From contig PHGD01000007.1 of assembly GCA_011090425.1 (NCBI GenBank), positions 27,779 to 91,778 on the forward strand: a stretch of DNA of 64,000 nucleotides, in the 5' to 3' direction. Below the pieces are notes generated by a model. That model worked only from the letters and a program-made list of their open reading frames with translations. It was not told the origin of the DNA and did no database searches. The DNA comes from Nitrospira sp. LK70. Lineage in GTDB: Bacteria > Nitrospirota > Nitrospiria > Nitrospirales > Nitrospiraceae. Position numbers and translations under genes: made by a program. This document shows, in pieces, positions 1 through 8,766 of this stretch (its first letter is position 1; every line of letters starts with the position of its first letter).

Positions 1-2
1 GG

Positions 3-1709
3 CAGGGGTTGGCTGGACAACTGAATGAGTTTTTTGAAGCTCTGCAGGACGCAACTACCACGCCTTCTCAGGTCACCCCGCGTTCGGTTGTGGTGGCAAA
101 GGCCTCGACGCTGGCAGGTACCTTCCATCAAATCAATGCAGATTTAACCGAGAGTCGCCGTGCCGTCGACACGCAAATCGGTGTCAACATTCGAGAGATC
201 AACGGGCTGACGAGAAAGATCGCCGAGTTTAATACTCAGATTAAGTCCGCTGAGGTCAGCGGTCAGAACGCCAATGATCTCAGAGATCAGCGGGACTTGG
301 CTATCAATGAATTAGCCATGAGGATCGACGTGGCGACTCTCGAACAACCTGACGGCACTGTTTCGGTGTTCATGGCCCGCGGACTGGTCTTGGTCGATCA
401 TGAAACGACGCGGAATCTGGTCGGGGTGGAATCCTCGGACAACCAGGGTCTTTTGGATATCGGGTACGACATCGGAGGAACTCAGCCGAGCATCGTTAAC
501 CATTTGATCGCCGGCGGGAGGCTTCGTGGACTCTTGGACGTACGCGACAGCACGATTCCTTCAGTTCAGCAGGGGATCGATGCGTTGGCGGGATCTCTCT
601 TGAATGAGGTCAATCAAATTCACCGCGTGGGGTATGGCCTCGACGGTTCTACCGGGCTGGACTTCTTCTCGGGGTTGTCAGTCACGACCCAAGCGCCCAC
701 GACGAATGTTGGAACCGGTTCAGTCGGCAATGGAGTCGTGACCGCGCCGAGTCTCTTGACCTTCCATGACTATGAGCTCAGGTTCACTGGGGCCAACAGT
801 TACGCGCTTGTCGATGCAACAACAGGGACCGGTATCAAGGGCAATTACACAGGCACCGCCATCGTTTCTCCAACGGTCGATGTGCCGTTGAACATCGCCA
901 CAGGAGCGAATGATACGTTGGTGGTGACGGTAGATGGCACGACGTCGGGAAGCATCACACTGAACGGTGCTGCATCACCAGGATGGCCGTATACCTCCGG
1001 CGCAGCGTTAGCGACTGAACTCGAGAGCAAAATCAACGCGGACTCGGCGCTTGCTGCGGCCGGCCGACGGGTGACAGTGCTGTTCGACAGCACGACGAAC
1101 CGATTGGTGTTGCAGTCGAGTTCCGTCGGAGGCACGAGTTCCGTGGATGTGATCGGTGGAACGGCCAGGGCGACTCTGGGCTTATCTGCCGGGACCAGCA
1201 CGGCCGCATCCGGAACATATAGCGGGCCTCAAACATTTCATGTCGATGGGATTGCGGTGTCTGTTAACGGGGCGCTAGCCGCCAACGACGTTCTGAGCTT
1301 TAACTCACGCGAGAATGCCGCCCGTGATGTGACCGTTGCGCTATCAGACCCGTCCAAAATCGCGCTCTCCTCGACGCGCGCTGGTGTTCCTGGGAACAAT
1401 CAGAACGGATTGGCACTGATTGCGCTCCAGTCGAAAACTCTCACCGGCCTCGACAATGCCACGCTTCTCGACGCCTACCGTAAAACCGCGACCGACGTTG
1501 GAGTGGCTTCACAGGTGGCGAGTCAGCGCCTTGATGCGGAGGAAATTCGTCATGAGCAATTACAGAACTTCCGCGCGCAAGTATCGGGTGTCTCGCTCGA
1601 TGAAGAACTGGTCAATCTTCTCAAGTATCAACGGGCATTTGAGGCCGCGTCACGCATGATCGTTGCTGCCGATGAAATGATGTCGACCTTGATCTCGCTT
1701 AAACGATAG
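3..1709 (+). CDS. flgK: Flagellar hook-associated protein 1 FlgK, 5' end cut by window
   Basis: FlgK joins the flagellar hook to the filament. The reading frame is open from the window edge; a TTG at position 9 is not the real start, because the first residues (LNEFFEALQDATTTPSQ) match the region about 100 residues into normal FlgK. The C terminus (EELVNLLKYQRAFEAASRMI then ADEMMSTLISL) is the classic axial-protein heptad tail. The middle (roughly residues 290-400 of the visible part) carries a flagellin_IN-like insert that resembles one in the downstream flgL. flgL starts 16 bp later, so the two form an operon. Confidence 0.95.
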   Translation, partial: QGLAGQLNEFFEALQDATTTPSQVTPRSVVVAKASTLAGTFHQINADLTESRRAVDTQIGVNIREINGLTRKIAEFNTQIKSAEVSGQNANDLRDQRDLAINELAMRIDVATLEQPDGTVSVFMARGLVLVDHETTRNLVGVESSDNQGLLDIGYDIGGTQPSIVNHLIAGGRLRGLLDVRDSTIPSVQQGIDALAGSLLNEVNQIHRVGYGLDGSTGLDFFSGLSVTTQAPTTNVGTGSVGNGVVTAPSLLTFHDYELRFTGANSYALVDATTGTGIKGNYTGTAIVSPTVDVPLNIATGANDTLVVTVDGTTSGSITLNGAASPGWPYTSGAALATELESKINADSALAAAGRRVTVLFDSTTNRLVLQSSSVGGTSSVDVIGGTARATLGLSAGTSTAASGTYSGPQTFHVDGIAVSVNGALAANDVLSFNSRENAARDVTVALSDPSKIALSSTRAGVPGNNQNGLALIALQSKTLTGLDNATLLDAYRKTATDVGVASQVASQRLDAEEIRHEQLQNFRAQVSGVSLDEELVNLLKYQRAFEAASRMIVAADEMMSTLISLKR

Positions 1710-1725
1710 GGAGAGTCACAGGGCT

Positions 1726-3495
1726 ATGCGAGTAACCGAGCAACAGGTTTTCGGGTTTCTGGTCAACAGCTATCAACAAGCTCGATCCAGAGCGTTGCGA
1801 CTACAGGAGCATCTCGCTACCGGAAAGCAGGTATTGCAACCCTCCGACGATCCCAGCCGTTTCCATCAAATCGTCGGAGAAAAAGCGACATTGGTAAAAC
1901 TTGAACAGCGACTTCGCAATGTCTCGACCGCCACCACGAGAGTCGAACTGGCTGATGCTTCTCTCCAAGGTACGACCGCGACGCTCGCTCGTATCAGACA
2001 GCTGGCGGTTCAGTATGCGTCCGATACCAACGGTGCGACAGAGCGAGCCGCCGGCACACATGAAATCAAAGAGTTGCTCCAACATCTGCTCCAGCTTGGA
2101 AACGCTGAGTCTGACGAAAACCAACCGGTCTTCGGTGGGACAAGCCGGCATGGGTTCGCCGCTGGGTTGACATTGTCGACACCTGTGACGCTGACGAACA
2201 GCATTGCAGATACCTTGACGGTGAAGATTGACGGCGTGACATCGGGTACGATCGATTTGACCGGCGGCACCGAGACGCTGAGTGGAATCGAATTGGCGGC
2301 CCGGGTGCAGAGCCGCATCAATGCCGATTCTACTTTGATCGCAGCGGGAAAAAGCGCTTCAGTCACGTATACCGACGGAAGACTGGTCATTGCTTCCAAT
2401 TCTGACGGTCCAACGTCGAACCTAGAAGTATTGGGCGGCTCGGCTCGCGCGTTGCTCGGATTCAACGGAGGGAGTGCTGGTTCCGGCGGTTCGACGTTTG
2501 CTGCGACAGTGACGACGAATGCGGCCGCTGGAAACAGCGGCGGAGCATTAGTCTCGCAAGGGCAGATCGTCAATACGAGTACGACGTCCTTTGATAACTA
2601 TGTTGTGAGGTTTAGTGGGTCTGGGGCTTTTGACGTCGTCAATGTTTCAGCACCGGTCACGGTCGCTCCAAATTCCGCCAATGCAGGTCGTGTTGGGGCA
2701 ACTGATGCCGGAATCGTCGACCCTCAGCGAGTGACTCTCGACACGTATGAAATACAGTTTACTTCCGGATCCCAGTATTCCGTCCTGAACACGACCACGG
2801 GATCGACGATTTCGACCGGGAACTCCTACGTGTCGAGCGGCGCCATCGAATTCGATGGCCTCCGGGTGGTGCTTTCAAATGGGCAACAGGGAGGGCCCTC
2901 GACCGGAGATCGATTCGTTGTCGCAATTGCTCCGAAAACGGTGCTCGCCAATCAGACGTACACGTCCGGAGCTCCTATGGAGTTTGACGGAATCCGGTTT
3001 CGCATAACCAACGGCGTATCGGCGCCGGCTGCGGGGGACTTGTTTCATGTCGTGACTCATACTCAGTACGCTGGCGACTCCGGTAGTCAAGAGATTGAAG
3101 TGGCGGATGGAGAGGTCGTTCCCACCAACGTGCCGGGCAATGAGGTGTTCAGCGGTTCTGATGTCAACCTGTTTGATACCGTGCAACAACTCCTCGCGGC
3201 ACTCCGGGGAAATTTCAAAGCTGGAATCGCGGAGAGTTTGGGCGGCCTCGACCGAGCCCTCAGCCAGGTGTCTGCAGCGCAGGGCACCGTTGGTGCATTG
3301 GCAAACCGATTGGACTCTACGTCTTCAGCATTGTCGGAATCAAAAGACTTAGCCACTAACCAGTTGTCGTCATTCGAAGATATCGACTTGGCGCGAACCA
3401 TCTCAGATCTCACTCTGCAAGAGTATGCCATTCAAGCAGCGGGCGAAACGCTCGGTCGCCTGTTCGATAACTCCCTTCTGAAACATCTGCGTTGA
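1726..3495 (+). CDS. flgL: Flagellar hook-associated protein 3 FlgL, enlarged
   Basis: FlgL is the second hook-filament junction protein. The N terminus (MRVTEQQVFGFLVNSYQQAR) and the C terminus (DLARTISDLTLQEYAIQAA) are typical. At 589 residues it is nearly twice the usual ~300; the excess lies in the middle. Residues ~155-250 resemble the insert in FlgK (both contain SRINADS/SKINADS followed by GGSARALLG/GGTARATLG). Residues ~280-460 contain repeated blocks with DNYVVRF, DTYEIQF and EFDGLRVVL/EFDGIRFRI. These probably form surface-exposed D2/D3-type domains (inference). ATG chosen; a GGGAG lies about 12 bases upstream. Confidence 0.95.
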   Translation: MRVTEQQVFGFLVNSYQQARSRALRLQEHLATGKQVLQPSDDPSRFHQIVGEKATLVKLEQRLRNVSTATTRVELADASLQGTTATLARIRQLAVQYASDTNGATERAAGTHEIKELLQHLLQLGNAESDENQPVFGGTSRHGFAAGLTLSTPVTLTNSIADTLTVKIDGVTSGTIDLTGGTETLSGIELAARVQSRINADSTLIAAGKSASVTYTDGRLVIASNSDGPTSNLEVLGGSARALLGFNGGSAGSGGSTFAATVTTNAAAGNSGGALVSQGQIVNTSTTSFDNYVVRFSGSGAFDVVNVSAPVTVAPNSANAGRVGATDAGIVDPQRVTLDTYEIQFTSGSQYSVLNTTTGSTISTGNSYVSSGAIEFDGLRVVLSNGQQGGPSTGDRFVVAIAPKTVLANQTYTSGAPMEFDGIRFRITNGVSAPAAGDLFHVVTHTQYAGDSGSQEIEVADGEVVPTNVPGNEVFSGSDVNLFDTVQQLLAALRGNFKAGIAESLGGLDRALSQVSAAQGTVGALANRLDSTSSALSESKDLATNQLSSFEDIDLARTISDLTLQEYAIQAAGETLGRLFDNSLLKHLR

Positions 3496-3504
3496 AGTCG
3501 CATC

Positions 3505-3532
3505 TCAAGTTTGCTGGGTTGATGGCCGATAG
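3505..3532 (+). promoter_or_regulatory. Sigma-28-type promoter for csrA-fliW
   Basis: TCAAGTTT at 3505-3512, a 12-bp spacer, then GCCGATAG at 3525-3532. This is close to the FliA consensus and matches the boxes before other motility genes in this window. The csrA ATG is 36 bp downstream. Confidence 0.6.
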
Positions 3533-3567
3533 TTCTGTGCGACCTCGTTTGGTCAAGGAAGGCCGGT

Positions 3568-3813
3568 ATGCTGGTGCTCAGCCGTCGATGTGGAGAGAGC
3601 GTCACGATCGGTCCCGACATCCGTGTGGTCGTTCTCGGAGTGAAAAGCGGCCAAGTCCGCCTGGGGATCGAAGCGCCGCCTGCGGTTGCGGTCCATCGGG
3701 AAGAAGTCTATGTGAGGATTCAAGAGGAGAACCGGTTGGCTGCAAAGACTCACGTGGTACCCATTGATGCATTGCGCCGCTTGATCCCTGCGAAAACCAG
3801 GATTGTTTCGTGA
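3568..3813 (+). CDS. csrA: Carbon storage regulator CsrA
   Basis: Small dimeric RNA-binding protein that represses translation by binding GGA motifs near ribosome binding sites. The start [15 protein letters not shown] and the strand pattern [14 protein letters not shown] are diagnostic; the VHREEVY segment holds the conserved RNA-contact arginine. It has 81 residues against ~61 in E. coli, the extra being a C-terminal tail. It precedes fliW by 10 bp, the arrangement seen where FliW sequesters CsrA to couple flagellin translation to filament assembly. A sigma-28-type box lies directly upstream. Confidence 0.96.
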   Translation: MLVLSRRCGESVTIGPDIRVVVLGVKSGQVRLGIEAPPAVAVHREEVYVRIQEENRLAAKTHVVPIDALRRLIPAKTRIVS

Positions 3814-3823
3814 GGGCACGATC

Positions 3824-4309
3824 GTGAAGTGCACATCGACTCGTTTTGGATCATTCGAGGTCCGCGCCGAAAGCATCTTGACGTTCCCTTCGGGACTGCT
3901 CGGTTTCCCGGAGCAGCAACGGTATGTCATTCTGGATCATGATACCGAAGCGCCCTTCAAGTGGCTTCAATCGGTTGATGAACCGGCGTTGGCATTTGTG
4001 ATCCTGGATCCAACAACGTTTCACTCCGACTATCAAGTCGATGTTCCTTCCGATGCCTGGGCCGAAATCAGGTGCGTGGAGGGAGAAGATATTGCACTGG
4101 TTGTGATTTTGACCATACCGTCCGACGATCCGGGTCGGATCACCGCCAATTTGCGAGGACCGTTGGTCATCAGCCACAAGACCAAACTGGGAAAGCAGTT
4201 GGTGCTCTCGGAAGATGTTCCCACCCGGCATCCCTTGTTTCCCGTCTCCGGACCGCCATCGTCCGAGATGGCACAGGACGACTCTCACCCGGCAGAATGT
4301 CGGGTCTAG
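3824..4309 (+). CDS. fliW: Flagellar assembly factor FliW
   Basis: FliW binds CsrA and also flagellin; secretion of flagellin frees FliW to inhibit CsrA. The sequence MKCTSTRFGSFEV followed by LTFPSGLLGFPEQQRYVILD is the family N terminus. I choose GTG 3824 over an in-frame TTG at 3803: GAGG sits 8 bases before it and the protein then begins like other FliW proteins without overlapping csrA. The product is 161 residues, normal for the family. The 270 bp after it hold no clear gene or terminator. Confidence 0.93.
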   Translation: MKCTSTRFGSFEVRAESILTFPSGLLGFPEQQRYVILDHDTEAPFKWLQSVDEPALAFVILDPTTFHSDYQVDVPSDAWAEIRCVEGEDIALVVILTIPSDDPGRITANLRGPLVISHKTKLGKQLVLSEDVPTRHPLFPVSGPPSSEMAQDDSHPAECRV

Positions 4310-4579
4310 ACGACACACGGCCTGACAATTCTGATACTCCTGTCGCTCACGAACCTCCCGCGATCGAATATCTAACCTGATTTGGCAGATCTGGTTTCGG
4401 AATGATTGCTTTCTCGGAAGAAAAGCGGTAAGCACTTTCGATGGGTCTAGACCGATCAATTGGTTTCGGAAAACCTTTGGACATACACACTCTCATCCAC
4501 GACAGATACTTCGTGTAAAATTCACCTCGCTGCCGTTATTGCTAGGTCGTTTGTAGATACGATGAGGACGAAATCGGAA

Positions 4580-5869
4580 ATGAGTGAGCCAACCATCATT
4601 TGTCCAAGCTGCAAGACGGAGATCAAGCTGACCGAGTCGCTTGCTGCTCCGTTGATTGAATCTACTCGGCGTGAATATGAGAAGCGCCTCGCTCAGAAAG
4701 ATGCCGATGTGGCGAAACGGGACACAGAGATTCGCGGGCGTGAGGCAGCCGTCGCCAAGGCAAAAGAACAGCTTGATGAACAGGTGGCCGAAAAGCTCCG
4801 ATTGGAAGGCGGAAAAATCGAGGTAGAGGAAGCGAAGAAAGCCAGGCTTGCGTTACAGAATGACTTAGACCAAAAGGCCAAAGAAGTCGCCGATCTAAAT
4901 GAGGTTCTTAGACAACGAGACATGAAGTTGGCCGAGGCACAAAAAGCACAGGCTGATCTCCTCCGAAAGCAGAGAGAATTGGACGATGCCAAGCGCGAAC
5001 TGGAGCTGACCGTCGAGAAGCGCGTCCAGGAAGGGCTCGCTGTGACGAGAGAGCAGGCTAAGAAAGAAGCCGAGGAAGGGCTGAAGCTGAAAGTCCTGGA
5101 AAAAGAGCAAACGATCGCCTCGATGCAGAAGCAGATTGAAGAATTGAAACGAAAAGCTGAGCAAGGATCACAGCAGCTTCAAGGCGAGGTGCAGGAATTG
5201 GAGCTGGAAGCGCTCCTTCGCGCAAAATTCCCAAGAGACATGATCGAGCCTGTTCCCAAAGGGGAACATGGCGGCGATGCGCTTCAGCAAGTCGTTGGCC
5301 CAAGTGGGCAACCTTGCGGCACGATCATCTGGGAATCCAAGCGCACTAAGAACTGGAGCGACGGCTGGCTCGCAAAACTCCGCGAGGATCAGCGGGCTGC
5401 CAAAGCCGAGATTGCCGTCATCGTGAGCCAGTCACTTCCCAAAGAAGTGGAAACCTTTGGCTTGGTCGAAAACGTGTGGGTCACCCACACGAAGACCGTG
5501 CTGCCGCTCGCCCTGGCGCTCCGCCAGACGCTGATTGAAGTCGCCTCTGCTCGCCAGGCCTCCGAAGGCCAGCAAACAAAAACGGAAATGATCTACCAGT
5601 ATCTGACCGGTCCTCGCTTCCGTCATCGAGTCGAAGCGATCGTCGAGGCCTTCTCCACCATGCAGGAGGATCTTGATAAGGAGAAGAAGGCCATCATCAA
5701 ACAGTGTGCGAAACGTGAAGAACAGATTGATCGAGTGATGCAGGCAACGGCTGGAATGTACGGAGATCTGCAAGGGATTGCAGGAAAGACGATTCAAGAG
5801 ATCGAAGGCTTAGAGCTAAGGGCCTTAAATCCACCAACAACCGAAGATGAAGGCACGATAGAAAAGTAG
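4580..5869 (+). CDS. DUF2130 coiled-coil protein with nuclease-like C-terminal domain
   Basis: A 429-residue protein. It begins with a short zinc-ribbon-like CPSC (residues 9-12), continues as a long charged coiled coil (~25-205) and then a DUF2130 domain. In that domain E208, D233 (GGD) and E252/K254 (ESK) are spaced like a PD-(D/E)XK nuclease active site; DUF2130 has been grouped with that fold. The true role is unknown to me. ATG 4580 chosen (GAGGA 11 bases upstream); ATG 4562 or a longer frame from 4460 is possible. It is convergent with the kinase gene, 5 bp apart, and has no obvious link to motility. Confidence 0.82.
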   Translation: MSEPTIICPSCKTEIKLTESLAAPLIESTRREYEKRLAQKDADVAKRDTEIRGREAAVAKAKEQLDEQVAEKLRLEGGKIEVEEAKKARLALQNDLDQKAKEVADLNEVLRQRDMKLAEAQKAQADLLRKQRELDDAKRELELTVEKRVQEGLAVTREQAKKEAEEGLKLKVLEKEQTIASMQKQIEELKRKAEQGSQQLQGEVQELELEALLRAKFPRDMIEPVPKGEHGGDALQQVVGPSGQPCGTIIWESKRTKNWSDGWLAKLREDQRAAKAEIAVIVSQSLPKEVETFGLVENVWVTHTKTVLPLALALRQTLIEVASARQASEGQQTKTEMIYQYLTGPRFRHRVEAIVEAFSTMQEDLDKEKKAIIKQCAKREEQIDRVMQATAGMYGDLQGIAGKTIQEIEGLELRALNPPTTEDEGTIEK

Positions 5870-5874
5870 TTTCG

Positions 5875-8766
5875 TTACGCGGCTGCCTGAGTGATAGGCT
5901 GATAGCCCTGCCGGTAGGATTCGAGGACACGGACGAGTCGTGCGACTTCGAGTTCAAGCTGTGCGTAGACGGGCGGGGCATCGTGGAGCGCGTTGAGGCG
6001 GCCGACTGCTTCGAGACGACCGGCGGTGAGCGCCACCTCAGAGGCGCAAAGATTTCCGGCTGTGCCTTTGAAGCTGTGTGCCATGCGTTCGACGGTGATG
6101 GAGTCGGCATCCGCCAGCGCCGTTCTGATGTCAGCCAGCATAGTTTGGTGACGATCGAGAAACAGGCGGACGAGTTGAGCGAACAACTCACTGTCGCCCC
6201 CGATGTTCTGGTACATTCTTGCAGGATCAAAAATTCCTCTGGTTGGGTCAGAGATGGTGGGGATTGGCTGTTGTTTCCCGGGAACTACCACATTGGGTGG
6301 TGCGAGTGCCCAACGTGCCAGTGTGCTCCGTAGTTCCTCCAGTTTAATTGGCTTGGCGAGATAATCGTCCATCCCGATTGCCAAACAACGCTCGCGATCG
6401 CCCTGCATCGCATTGGCGGTGACCGCAATGATCGGCAGGTGTCGAGTCGAGTGTGGAACCTTGTCTGAACGATTCGCGCTTCCATCGATCGAGTCACGCG
6501 AGGCCACCGACGCTTCACGTTCCCGAATGCACCGGGTTGCTTCAAATCCATCCATGACGGGCATCTGACAATCCATTAGGATGGCGGCATAGTCTCCCTT
6601 GGTGAGCGCAGCCAGCGCCTCTTTGCCGTTTTCGACGACGTCCGGTTTGTAGCCCAGTTTTTCGACCATCCGCACGGCGAGCTTCTGGTTGATCATGTTG
6701 TCTTCCACGACCAAAATGCGCCGATGTTGCACATGCTCCGCGACCATATGCCTGGTGACGAGTTGAGGTACGACGGGGCATGTCTGAGCGTCCTTCGACG
6801 CTTGGCCATCGGGCAAGCCGAGTACGGTTCGTAGGCAATCGCGTAATTCATCGTGGCGGACTGGTTTCGGCAGGTAGCCCATCGCGCCGGCTTGACGGGC
6901 TTGTTCCGCATGACCACGTTGTAGCATCGAGGTCATCACGACGAGGCGAATCCCTGACCCAGCCGGGTGGCTTTGCAGCTCTCGTGCAAGCTGCAACCCG
7001 TCCTTTCCCGGCATGATGACATCCAAGATCGCAAGATCGTACGACAGTCCACGCTGCGTTGCCTCGGCGATGCGGTGTAAAGCTGATTCGGCATCCTCCG
7101 CGAGCTCGTCGATCATCCCCCAACCTGAAACCAGATGGTGGAGGATCAAACGATTCGATTCGTTGTCGTCGACGATCAAGACACGCTTTCCGGTGAGATC
7201 CCCGGTCGGAAGAATCGCGCGCAGAGAATCCGCCTGTTTCTGGAAACGCACGGTGCACCAAAAGGTGCTGCCCTGTCCCTCGGTGCTGCGCACTCCGATC
7301 TGTCCACCCATTAATTCCACCAGTTGCTTGGAAATGGAAAGACCAAGACCGGTCCCCCCGTACTTTCTCGTCGTGGAGCTGTCGGCCTGCACAAACGGAC
7401 GGAACAGTTTGGCTTGGGTATCCGGATTGATTCCGATACCGCTGTCCGTGACTTCGAAACGGATGACGGCGGTGTCGGGGAGGTCTTCTTCAAGATAGGC
7501 CTGCAGGGTCACCTCGCCCTTCTCGGTGAACTTCACCGCGTTGGCGACCAGATTGGTGAGGATCTGACGGAGGCGGCCTGGGTCGCCTTTGAGTCCCATC
7601 GGAACCGCTGCATGTACCAGTCCGGTCAGTTCCAGTCCTTTCGTCTCCGCCCGCTTGGCGAATTGTGCCAACACCTGCTCCACCGTGGTTCTTAGATTGA
7701 AGTTGAGGCACTCTAGCTCCAGCTTACCGGCTTCGATCTTGCTGCATTCGAGCACGTCGTTTATCAGCTGCAGGAGCGCTTCACCGCACTGCCGAATGGT
7801 CTCCGCGTAGGACTGTTGTTCCGGCGTCAAGGGCGTCTCCATCAACAGGCTCGTCATACCGATGACCCCATTCATGGGAGTGCGGAGCTCATGACTGACG
7901 GTCGCCAGAAATGCCGTCTTGACGCGTGCCGATTCCTTGGCCTCGTCCAGAGCTTGGTCCAAACGGTGGTTACTCTGGCGAAGTTGGTCGGCGGATTGTT
8001 GGAGCGCTTGCTGTGTCCTGTGGACGCTCGTCATATCAGTGGCATAGCCTCGCACGAGCCCATGCGTGAGAACCGGGCAGAAGGTCCATGAAAAGCTGGC
8101 TTCTTGAAGCACAACTGTCTCATCATGAAATACATGGCCTGTTGCTAGACAACCCCGCACGATGTTCGGAAGGGTAGGTGGGGCGACGTTGGGAAATCCT
8201 TCGAGGCTGTACCCGAATCGAGTGAGCAGAGAGAGCATCGCGGGATTGGCATACAGCAGACTCATCTGCTCGTCCAGTTCGATCATCGGTAAGGGACTTT
8301 CCTCCGCGATTGCGACCAGCCGATCGCGATCTTGTTTCAATTCCAGTTCATGGGACAAGTCCCGAATACTGACAATCAGCACGGTCTTTCCATTGAACAT
8401 ACTGGGCGCGCAAGTCCATTCCACTGGAACAGGGCGGGTGGCCTTCCGTAAGAGTAGATGTTGTGTCACAGAAGTCGGGCGGCGGTTATTCAGCACTTCG
8501 TTCAGCTGCGCGGTCATGGTGGTTGTGTCCGACTGGGTGAGCGTCGACCACAGGGATGGAAAGGATCGGATCGTGGAGGAAGAAAACCGTGGTCCAAGCA
8601 ACCGATGGCCCTCACGGTTAACGGCCAATACGGTGAAATCACTGGCGAGGATGACGGTGGCCAGCGGAAGCCCTTCGAGAAGATCCAGGCCGGTGAAGGT
8701 CGTCTGAAGCGAGGCTGCAGGCCGGTGTCGGTTGCGGTTGCGTTTCCGTCCAGCTGGCTTCATCAT
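5875..8766 (-). CDS. Hybrid histidine kinase: PAS-PAS-HisKA-HATPase-REC-REC-HPt
   Basis: A 963-residue phosphorelay protein with no clear membrane segment, so probably cytosolic. PAS-like regions lie at ~30-135 and ~150-245; the HisKA phospho-histidine is H292 (SHELRTPMNG); the ATPase N box is NAVKF near 409 with G boxes DSGIGI and GGTGLGLSIS. The first receiver has D582 (LDVIMPGKDG), the second D732 (MDCQMPVMDG), and a C-terminal HPt has H897 (AHSFKGTAGN). It overlaps the HD-GYP gene by 4 bp, so the two are translationally coupled. This suggests a relay that feeds c-di-GMP turnover or a diffusible regulator; the target is not in the sequence. Confidence 0.94.
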   Translation of the reverse strand: MMKPAGRKRNRNRHRPAASLQTTFTGLDLLEGLPLATVILASDFTVLAVNREGHRLLGPRFSSSTIRSFPSLWSTLTQSDTTTMTAQLNEVLNNRRPTSVTQHLLLRKATRPVPVEWTCAPSMFNGKTVLIVSIRDLSHELELKQDRDRLVAIAEESPLPMIELDEQMSLLYANPAMLSLLTRFGYSLEGFPNVAPPTLPNIVRGCLATGHVFHDETVVLQEASFSWTFCPVLTHGLVRGYATDMTSVHRTQQALQQSADQLRQSNHRLDQALDEAKESARVKTAFLATVSHELRTPMNGVIGMTSLLMETPLTPEQQSYAETIRQCGEALLQLINDVLECSKIEAGKLELECLNFNLRTTVEQVLAQFAKRAETKGLELTGLVHAAVPMGLKGDPGRLRQILTNLVANAVKFTEKGEVTLQAYLEEDLPDTAVIRFEVTDSGIGINPDTQAKLFRPFVQADSSTTRKYGGTGLGLSISKQLVELMGGQIGVRSTEGQGSTFWCTVRFQKQADSLRAILPTGDLTGKRVLIVDDNESNRLILHHLVSGWGMIDELAEDAESALHRIAEATQRGLSYDLAILDVIMPGKDGLQLARELQSHPAGSGIRLVVMTSMLQRGHAEQARQAGAMGYLPKPVRHDELRDCLRTVLGLPDGQASKDAQTCPVVPQLVTRHMVAEHVQHRRILVVEDNMINQKLAVRMVEKLGYKPDVVENGKEALAALTKGDYAAILMDCQMPVMDGFEATRCIREREASVASRDSIDGSANRSDKVPHSTRHLPIIAVTANAMQGDRERCLAIGMDDYLAKPIKLEELRSTLARWALAPPNVVVPGKQQPIPTISDPTRGIFDPARMYQNIGGDSELFAQLVRLFLDRHQTMLADIRTALADADSITVERMAHSFKGTAGNLCASEVALTAGRLEAVGRLNALHDAPPVYAQLELEVARLVRVLESYRQGYQPITQAAA

